NCBI RefSeq assembly: GCF_027172205.1
Contig: NC_070603.1
Span: 7,862,501 to 7,926,500 of the forward strand
Length of the DNA: 64,000 nt
Direction: 5' to 3'
Source: Podarcis raffonei
Lineage: Eukaryota; Chordata; Lepidosauria; Squamata; Lacertidae
Within the stretch, counting starts at the first letter, position 1, and each line of letters opens with the position of its first letter. This document shows, in pieces, positions 56,631 to 64,000 of this stretch. The translations under genes and the position numbers were made by a program. Below the pieces are notes generated by a model. It did not search any database. It was given only the letters and a program-made list of their open reading frames with translations, and had not been told where the DNA came from.

Positions 56631-56857
56631 TCAAGAGGCAAATATGGCTCTCCCTCTGTCATTTTTCATTAATGGAGTGGTTTTCAACCAGTATGCTGTG
56701 GCACCCTGGGGTGCCTTGAATGATGGCCAGGGATGCTGCAGGCAATACTGGCCTCTCTCCCTCTTTCCTTCCCTCCCTCCTCTGATGCCCTCTCAGGTCT
56801 CTGCATCCCAAAAGGTTGCACAGCTGTTTGATGTTTTAATTTATTGGTACTAACTTG

Positions 56858-57200
56858 GACGCGGGTGGCGCTGTGGGTTAAACCACTGAGCCTAGGACTT
56901 GCTGATCAGAAGGTCGGTGGTTCGAATCCCTGCAACGGGGTGAGCTCCCGTTGCTTGGTCCCTGCTCCTGCCAACCTAGCAGTTCGAAAGCACGTCAAAG
57001 TGCAAGTAGATAAATAGGAACCGCTCTGGCGGGAAGGTAAACGGTGTTTCCGTGCGCTGCTCTGGTTCGCCAGAAGCGGCTTAGTCATGCTGGCCACATG
57101 ACCCGGAAGCTCCCTCGGCCAATAAAGCGAGATGAGCACCGCAACCCCAGAGTCAGCCACGACTGGACCTAATGGTCAGGGTTCCCTTTACCTTTACCTT
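56858..57200 (+). mobile_element. Sauria/ACA-type SINE, copy 11
   Basis: Full length with a deletion near GGAAGCTCCC. Flanked by TACTAACTTG at 56848-56857 and 57201-57210. Confidence 0.93.
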
Positions 57201-57210
57201 TACTAACTTG

Positions 57211-58172
57211 AGATGATGGTAAGCAAAACCAAAAAAGTCTTATGCCACCTTTAAAATTGCCATACCATTAGTTTTCATGTGCTCCAGGCAGGTTTACCAA
57301 ATGCATGATGTACAGTTCTGCAAACCTATACTGTATACGCAAGACAGGAATGTCCAGGAGAATTTCAGAAGGAAATGAATAAAGCAACATAGTGCAGAAA
57401 AGAATCACAGTGTTGGTAGTAACACAAACATATCTTCATTGGTTAGCTAATTAATGGATGTAGCATTTTTTTTAAAAAAAACACAAAAACACCTGATGGC
57501 TAATTTGTTGAGAAATATTGGCCACCCTTGGACAATTAAAACTCAGCTTAATAAGCCAAGATATAAATGAGCCTTGTGGTTGCTCACTAGCGGAAAGGGG
57601 CTGTGTTTGCAAATGAAGACAGGAAGTCTTCAGTTAAGTGTATCTTCCTGTTTTGTCTAAACCAAGAAACTGTTTAATGGCATTGGAGCAAGACAGTATT
57701 AAGCCAACTTCAAAATGTGGCTTCATTAAATATAGTTTCCTAGTTTGGGACGCTAGAGTTAACTGACTTGTTTGTTAGCTTACATGAAGGGGCACTACAC
57801 ACCCACAGAGTTTGGTTTCCAGTGTGGAATCTGGAATGCTAAGAGCTTCAGCATGGATTGTTTTTTAAAACATCTGTAGTCCTCATCTTTATAGGAAGAA
57901 AAACTTGAGTGAGCGTGATATGTTTCTGCTATAAGCTTGGAACCCACTGAGGGTCAGAAGACAGTGCTGGAACAGGATCTTGGGAGATCCACGTTCAGAT
58001 AGGATGGTCAAGTTGACTTTGTTAATTTTCTCATGGCCTTGTTGATTGTGCTTATTGCATATAGCAGGGAGCAAGAACCATGCTAAAATACGGGCTACTC
58101 TGGGAGGAAGGGCAGGATAGAAATGTAGTTAAATGACCACAGTTTTATGGATTGCTGGGTTTGGCATGGTGT
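57211..58172. other. No gene recognised
   Basis: AT-rich DNA; nothing supportable beyond short A- and T-runs. Confidence 0.4.
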
Positions 58173-58182
58173 AAGGGAAGGG

Positions 58183-58687
58183 ACAAACCTAGACAGCATC
58201 TTAAAAAGCAGGGACATCACCTTGCTGACAAAGGTCCGTATAGTTAAAGCTGTGGTTTTCCCAGTAGTGATGTATGGAAGTGAGAGCTGGACCATAAAGA
58301 AGGCTGATCGCCGAAGAATTGATGCTTTTGAATTATGGTGCTGGAAGAGACTCTTGAGAGTCCCATGGACTGCAAGAAGATCAAACCTATCCATTCTGAA
58401 GGAAGTCAGCCCTGAGTGCTCACTGGAAGGACAGATCGTGAAGCTGAGGCTGCAATACTTTGGCCACCTCATGAGAAGAGAAGACTCCCTGGAAAAGACC
58501 CTGATGTTGGGAAAGATGGAGGGCACAAGGAGAAGGGGACGACAGAGGACGAGATGGTTGGACAGTGTTCTGGAAGCAACGAACATGAGTTTGACCAAAC
58601 TGCGGGAGGCAGTGGAAGACAGGAGTGCCTTGCGTGCTCTGGTCCATGGGGTCACGAAGAGTTGGATACGACTAAACGACAACAACA
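58183..58687 (+). mobile_element. RTE-BovB LINE 3' part with 10-bp duplication
   Basis: A continuous frame encodes the BovB C-terminus (NLDSILKSRDITLLTKVRI to VTKSWIRLNDNN). The repeat AAGGGAAGGG flanks it at 58173-58182 and 58688-58697. No stop occurs in the remaining frame, so the insertion is young. Confidence 0.92.
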
Positions 58688-58969
58688 AAGGGAAGGGTTC
58701 GAGCATCCGAAAGCCTAGCTGCTGATCGATGGATCCGTGCAGCCCACATGATGGACAACATTTGGGGGAGAAAGGCCCCATATGGTGTGGGTTGGCATCA
58801 TGGGCAACTGTGAGGTGACATTCCATGGGCATTTTAGGGGTCCATACTGCGGAGTGAGGAGTCCCCTCCCCACCCACCCTGGCTATGGATCCTGCTCATT
58901 GTCCCCAGTACCATCCAGAATGGAGTGATGGCATCGTGAGACATAATTGATCCCCCTTCCAAAAGACCT

Positions 58970-59090
58970 CTGGGTTGTATCCAACTAAGCTCTCTTCAGC
59001 ATAGACCCATTGAAATGAATGGACCTAAGTGAGTTGTGTCCATAAACTTCAATAGGTTTACTCTGAGTAGAAGTAACATTAGCTACAATG
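58970..59090. repeat. Small palindromic dispersed repeat
   Basis: TTGTATCCAACTAAGC, CCATTGAAATGAATGGACC and AATAGGTTTACTCTGAGTAG form the same unit seen inverted at 54960-55075. Probably a MITE. Confidence 0.55.
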
Positions 59091-59999
59091 ACCCGTTATG
59101 AGGAAGGCCAACATCCCATGATACTAAAGCCAGTTGTGAGTTGTAGGTAAGATTCCTTCCCAGCCCCAGTTGCAAGCTGCTAATTTCAATTTGGGACAGG
59201 GTGATAAATGCTGTGAAATAAGGGCAGGTGGGAGACATTAAGGGAATGGCTGTGCTGAAACCTGAGCTAGAACCTCTACTGATGGTGACAGGTCGACTGG
59301 AGGGGGAAAGTTCTCCCTCCCCCACAACCTACCAGCTCAGTTAATTGGCTCCTGGGAATGGCACTCAGGCCATAGCATGGGCAGGTAGTAGACCCACCAG
59401 ACTGCCACCTGGCCAGTGCTAAGAAACATATTGTCCTCCTTCTCCCCACCCTCCACCCCCAAAAACACATACATGCTGAATGCAACTGGGGCTCCCTGGT
59501 AATCTGGGAACCGGTGATTAGTCAATAGCAGCTCTGTTTTCATTTCACGATTGTACCACCACCACCAGAAAAAATTAAATTCTGCAAAATGTATTTAAAT
59601 GAATGGTGTGTGCAATCTTTTAAAGCTCTAATGAAAGAATGTGCGGCTGCAAAATCGAACATATTTAGGCCCAGGTTCCAAGCTCCTTAAAATGGGTAGG
59701 GTTCCTGAGTCCCAAGTATTATTCTCCAGGGTTGTCTCTCTAGGTGTGCTCATCTCATTCAAAGTTCAGCTCAGACCTGAACTTGTTTCCTCAGCAGCCA
59801 TAAGTCGCTGAGTTATTTGGGTTGCTTCTCCCGTTCACATGATAAAGAGATGGAAAAATCATGCCTATAATGGAAAACAATGCCATTGAATAGATGTGGG
59901 ATTTATTTATTTTTAATTACAACTCAAGGCCAGGAAGTAATGAGCAAGCTATGTTCCAGCACCATCATATAGCTCTGCAAGTAGAAATATATCAACTAC
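59091..59999. other. No gene recognised
   Basis: Short overlapping frames only; no known domain, splice-supported exon or named repeat. Confidence 0.4.
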
Positions 60000-60001
60000 T
60001 A

Positions 60002-60260
60002 CCGTATTTTTCGCTCTATAAGACGCACCAGACCACAAGACACACCTAGTTTTGGGAGGAGGAAAACAAGAAAAAAAATATTCTGAATCTCAGAAGCCAG
60101 AACAGCAAGAGGGATCGCTGCGCAGTGAAAGCAGCAATCCCTCTTGCTGTTCTGGCTTCTGGGATAGCTACGCAGCCTGCATTCACTCCATAAGACGCAC
60201 ACACATTTCCCCTTACTTTTTAGGAGGGGAAAAGTGAGTCTTATAGAGCAAAAAATAAGG
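60002..60260 (-). mobile_element. MITE family B, copy with hairpin
   Basis: Inverted relative to the copies at 15420 and 17191, starting CCGTATTTTTCGCTCTATAA after TA. The internal palindrome built from CAGAAGCCAGAACAGC and its complement is present near 60091-60162. Confidence 0.82.
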
Positions 60261-61007
60261 AACCTTTTCCTGGCAAAGCTTGCATTTATTTTTTTGCAAA
60301 TACCTGTATGGACTATTGCTCCCGTAACTAATGCTCAGCTACAAGTCAAGCACCCTTCTGCCCGCAGCTTTCCTTCCTTCTACAGTATATATGTCGGGGT
60401 TCAGAGCAAGGCTATTATCAGCCACTCTGCTTTGTTTTAGGAACAGCCGGATAGTCAGCCAAACAGCCAGATCTGATGACAGATTACTTTATAGCTTTGG
60501 GCTGCAATTCCTTCCCCACTCCACTCCAACAGCTTTTAACAAATGCAGTGGTATCTGCCCTTATGTTTTGTCAATGTGTTTTAAGAAAATCAGCCAACAA
60601 AGGCCTTTGTTAGCTGGCCCATCCTGGCGCAGACTTTCCAGGAATGAGGATGAGTCATCTTGAATGAGATTAGAAATGGAAAATATTGGGGCCAGTAGCC
60701 AGATAGGATCGAAAGACTGCAGTCGGAGAACTCGCCAGGTTTCCAATCTGTTCTGATGGTTTTTACAGCCAGCCATAACATAGTTCTACCTTGAGCTTCC
60801 CCGCCCACCCTGCAAGCTGCGTTCTGGACTCCAATCATGTTAGTTTGCCAGGGTGTATAGTATACTTCTGCATTCTTTACCTCCCTCCAAGCCTACTCAC
60901 AAGTAGCTGACAATGTTTGATAATTTGGAATTTGGGGCACTTGTAGATAGAGAGTTCCAGAAACTGACAAGTGCTCTCTTTTTTTGTCTCAGTCTCTCTG
61001 ATTGAAA
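60261..61007. other. No gene recognised
   Basis: No exon, RNA gene or repeat could be supported. Confidence 0.4.
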
Positions 61008-61015
61008 GGTTAACC

Positions 61016-61537
61016 CATAGCTGTCAACTGTCTCTTATTTGATGGGAAAGTCCCTTATCCCAGCACCGCGTCCCGCTGCTGTCCCTTATTGATGATGTCC
61101 CTTAAATTTCCCGGGTTTCAAAGGAAGCAGCTCCTCTCCCTCCCTCCCTGCCGGCCAGGGAGGAGGGAGGCTCCAACTGTGTTGCTTGGCTGCATTGCTC
61201 ACCCAATAAGGAGTTTAAGAATGACTGGGGGGTGGAGCTTGCATGCCTTGTGCCAATCAAATTGGCTGCTTTGCCTGGGGACTCACCTTTGCTCAGCGCT
61301 TCCCAGCGGAGAAGTGACGGTGATTTTCCTTGCTGCATCCCCTTTGTCGGATTGCTGCGCTGTGGGAACCACCGCTTGAGGCTTCATTTGGCTGCTGGCT
61401 GGGCTTTCTGCCTTTGGCTTGGAGGGGCTCAGAAGTTGAACATACCTGTGCTTGGAAAATCCCTAATTTAGGCTGCTGATCCCTTATTTTTGTGGCTGCT
61501 GGTCGTTTATTTTCAAATCTGTAAGTTGACAGCTATG
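61016..61537 (+). mobile_element. hAT-type non-autonomous element, 522 bp (CATAGCTG ends)
   Basis: Terminal repeats CATAGCTGTCAACTG and AAGTTGACAGCTATG are flanked by the perfect 8-bp duplication GGTTAACC at 61008-61015 and 61538-61545. Both ends and the GATCCCTTATTTT motif match the 996-bp element at 47336; the middles differ. Confidence 0.88.
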
Positions 61538-61739
61538 GGTTAACCCAATAGTTAATCAGCTGAAACCAACCTAAAATTTTGAGACAGCAATGCCCAGCCC
61601 ATGTCAGCCGTAAATCAAAGTCCTGAAGTCACCTGCCATTGTAAGCAAAGGCTAGAAAGGGCAAGAATTCGGGAAAAAGAAAGAGACAAGATGAGTCTAC
61701 TTGTTGCTTAAATCAAAGTGAGCATGCTCAGGGAACTTG

Positions 61740-61890
61740 TATTTATTATTATTATTTTATCATTATATATTTATTTATACCCCAGCTTTTTCCCTAATGA
61801 GACTCAAGGTACGTTACAAGAACCACTAAAATCATAGAAAAATCCATCGTTAGAATACAATGAAACATGGATAGAATTAAAACGATATAC
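61740..61890 (-). repeat. LINE 3' tail relict
   Basis: (ATT)n at 61743-61757 followed by TTTATACCCCAGCTTTTTCC matches the minus-strand layout of the L2-type 3' ends at 1227 and 3104. Confidence 0.55.
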
Positions 61891-61958
61891 ATATATAAAA
61901 TCTGTTGATGGTGCCTTATCACATGAACCAGATTGACTTATTCCTGGCTAGTGATCTT

Positions 61959-62758
61959 TTTTTATAATTTTATTTATGCATTTTTACAACTTATATATAC
62001 TTCATACAATATTCATCATTATCGCTTATCCTTAGACTTCCCAGTTCATCTCTCCATGGCATTCTAGGTAATCTTTCGCTGGCTGCATATTCTATTATTC
62101 CAATCCATTTTTATCTCAAATCTTCCTTTATTTAATGTTATCTGCTGCTCATATGTTCATTCCTACTTGTAGGTTAAATGGAGTATTATACCCTCTAAGA
62201 TACTCTTCAAAGCACTTCCATGTCGGTTTGCATTTCTTGGTACAGAAAGTATTGATTTGGTGTGTAATTAATTCAAGAGGGTTCTGGAAGCTCTGTGTGA
62301 AAGACACAAGCAGAAGGTCCATGATGTTTGGGTTATACCTTCAGAGAAGCTGGGTACAGCTGACTTAAACTGGTTCTCTTATCTCTTCAGTCAAGGTCAT
62401 GCTGACTATAAAAGTAAGGCCAGAAGTAGCCTGGGTTTCACTTTCTCTGTCTCTTTTCCTTCTGGTGTGATGTTTTCTACCTAGTATACTTAGTGTTAAA
62501 GTTTAGACTTATTATAAGTTATTGTAAGTTTAAACTTGCTGCAACTGGATTTCTTATGGACAGTGCCAATCCTGAATGTATTGGATTTGTGACCATTATG
62601 CTCATTTGCTTTCAGTAGCAGAAAAACTCTGCTGAATGAAATAGGCCTCTGGTCTATTTTTTGGGAATCCTGCAACGTGTTTAAGTTTTTACTCTGCTAG
62701 CTATACATTGGAATCTGCTCTGGATCAATACTGAGTAGAATTTCATGACATTCCACTC
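61959..62758 (-). mobile_element. 800-bp retroposed insert, apparent L1 chimera
   Basis: The insert is bounded by the 19-bp repeat ATTCCTGGCTAGTGATCTT at 61940-61958 and 62759-62777. The left edge is T-rich, so the element is minus-strand with a poly(A)-like tail. 61959 to about 62222 resembles an L1 3' end. About 62223-62735 is a different repeat, shared in inverted orientation with about 63080-63780. Confidence 0.7.
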
Positions 62759-63079
62759 ATTCCTGGCTAGTGATCTTGTATTGGCCAGAGCAGCGTAGTG
62801 GCGAATGCGTTGAATCCCACCTGATACCAATGAGTTAAAGACTTCTGGCATGCTTGAACCCCAATAATCAGTTGCTGTGGGGGACTCTGCTTCTACATGC
62901 TGTCAACTAAGAATGGCTTCAGGTGTTACGCAGAAAACACAAGAAAGGAGGGGCAAGGGACATCCTTGCAGTGCATTCCTGTGTATTGTGCAAAGAGAAA
63001 ACTTTTTCACTCCTTCGTGGGGAGCACCTAGAGTTCTTATTTTCACACATCAGTGTCATACGTTGTCATACGTTTGGAG

Positions 63080-63780
63080 GAAAACCTTAAACACATTGCA
63101 GAGTTCCCAAAAATAGACAAGAGGCAATAGTACAGTGGTACCTCGGGTTAAGTACTTAATTCGTTCCAGAGGTCTGTTCTTAACCTGAAGCACCACTTTA
63201 GCTCATGGGGCCTCCTGCTGCTGCCGCACCACCACCGCACGATTTCTGTTCTCATCCTGAAGCAAAGTTCTTAACCCGAGGTACTATTTCTAGGTTAGTG
63301 GAGTCTGTAACCTGAAACGTCTGTAACCTGAAGCGTATGTAACCCAAGGTACCACTGTACTTCATTCAGCAGAGCTATACTTGTGCTGAAGGCAAATGTT
63401 GCGTAATGGTTATCAAATCCAATACAATCAGGATTGGCTCAGTCCATACAAAATCCAGTTGCAGCATTTATAAACTTAACTCGTAATAAGACTAAACCTT
63501 AGCACTAAGAAACACCACACCAGAAGGAAGACAGAGAAAGAAAAAAGTAAGACCCAGGCTCCTTTTGGCCTATATTTCTAGTCAGCATGACTGCAGAATA
63601 GAGATAAGAGAACTAGTTCAAAGCAGCTTCCCAGAAGGTATAACCCAAACAATCATTAACACTGCTGCCTCTGCTTCTCTCACACAGAGATGCTTCTAGT
63701 AGTTTCTAGAATTAATCAGAATAGGAAAGATCTTTACACAAGAGATCAATACTTTCTGCACTAAGAAATGCAAACTGACA
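63080..63780 (-). repeat. Inverted copy of the 62.2-62.7 kb repeat
   Basis: Read on the minus strand it matches 62223-62735 throughout, e.g. TTCCTTCTGGTGTG and TGCTGCAACTGGATTT, and is interrupted by a Tigger-like MITE. Unclassified; a TATAAAAG-like box in the other copy could mean an LTR origin. Confidence 0.65.
63133..63357 (+). mobile_element. Tigger-like MITE (family A), copy 6
   Basis: TA on both sides (63131-63132 and 63358-63359); inserted inside the inverted repeat at 63080-63780. A short deletion is present in the left half. Confidence 0.82.
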
Positions 63781-64000
63781 ACCAGAACTTCAGAAGCACA
63801 AGCTTATTTGCACTTCCAACTTTTATCACCCGCTCTTCTACCCCCGCCCCCAACTCCCAGCTAGGTACACGATTTGCAATAATGTGACCCATCAGCTGGA
63901 GAGTGTGTTCGAGGTGGCCTGAAAGAGAGAACTGTGTTTGTTTCATGTGTAGTCATTCTGTAGTAGTCAACTCTGCTAGACAGGCGTTGTGGGTTTTTGC
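63781..64000. other. No gene recognised
   Basis: The last 220 bp hold no recognisable exon or repeat. Confidence 0.4.

Noticed and set aside
50911-64000. POU6F1 coding exons
   Set aside because: I looked for the POU domain, the homeodomain and the glutamine-rich N-terminus and found none, so the coding exons are presumed to lie beyond the window.
1-64000. CRISPR arrays, operons or other prokaryotic features
   Set aside because: The direct repeats present are microsatellites and transposon duplications. Spliced vertebrate genes show this is nuclear eukaryotic DNA.

Overview
The window is nuclear DNA from a squamate reptile, most likely a lizard. It holds spliced vertebrate genes in long introns. 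It also carries a repeat set typical of squamates: RTE-BovB LINEs, eleven copies of the tRNA-derived Sauria/ACA-type SINE whose 3' end resembles BovB, L2-, L1- and CR1-type LINE pieces, a Penelope-like element, Tigger-like and hAT MITEs, solo LTRs and many (AAT)n microsatellites. Most open frames in the window are repeat-derived or chance.

Two host genes can be read from the DNA. SMAGP (small cell adhesion glycoprotein, + strand) has its last two coding exons at 17589-17669 and 18200-18375; its first exon, with the start codon, was not found. DAZAP2 (DAZ-associated protein 2, - strand) is complete in four coding exons: 29919-29907, 26725-26604, 24053-23811 and 21700-21575. The two genes converge tail to tail with about 1.8 kb between their ends, the arrangement I recall for human chromosome 12q13.

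In human the next gene beyond the DAZAP2 promoter is POU6F1, transcribed divergently. Here a large CpG island at about 48.35-50.13 kb, with a TATA box at 48632 and a strong + strand splice donor at 48980/48981, fits the POU6F1 promoter and 5' untranslated exon. No POU6F1 coding exon was recognised up to 64 kb, so 49-64 kb is probably its first intron. The island carries two exact matches to the GCATAAWTTAT site I recall for POU6F1/Brn-5 itself, which suggests autoregulation.

Layout: 0-17.5 kb, probable SMAGP intron or intergenic DNA with BovB, L2, L1, SINEs and MITEs. 17.6-18.5 kb, SMAGP 3' exons. 20.2-30.1 kb, DAZAP2 with its CpG-island promoter and a CRE. 30.2-48.3 kb, repeat-rich intergenic DNA with a BovB, three solo LTRs, an L2 and a 1-kb hAT element. 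48.35-50.1 kb, POU6F1-type island. 50-64 kb, probable POU6F1 intron with a Penelope-like element, a BovB, a hAT element and an apparent L1-mobilised chimera. All human comparisons are from memory; no database search was run.
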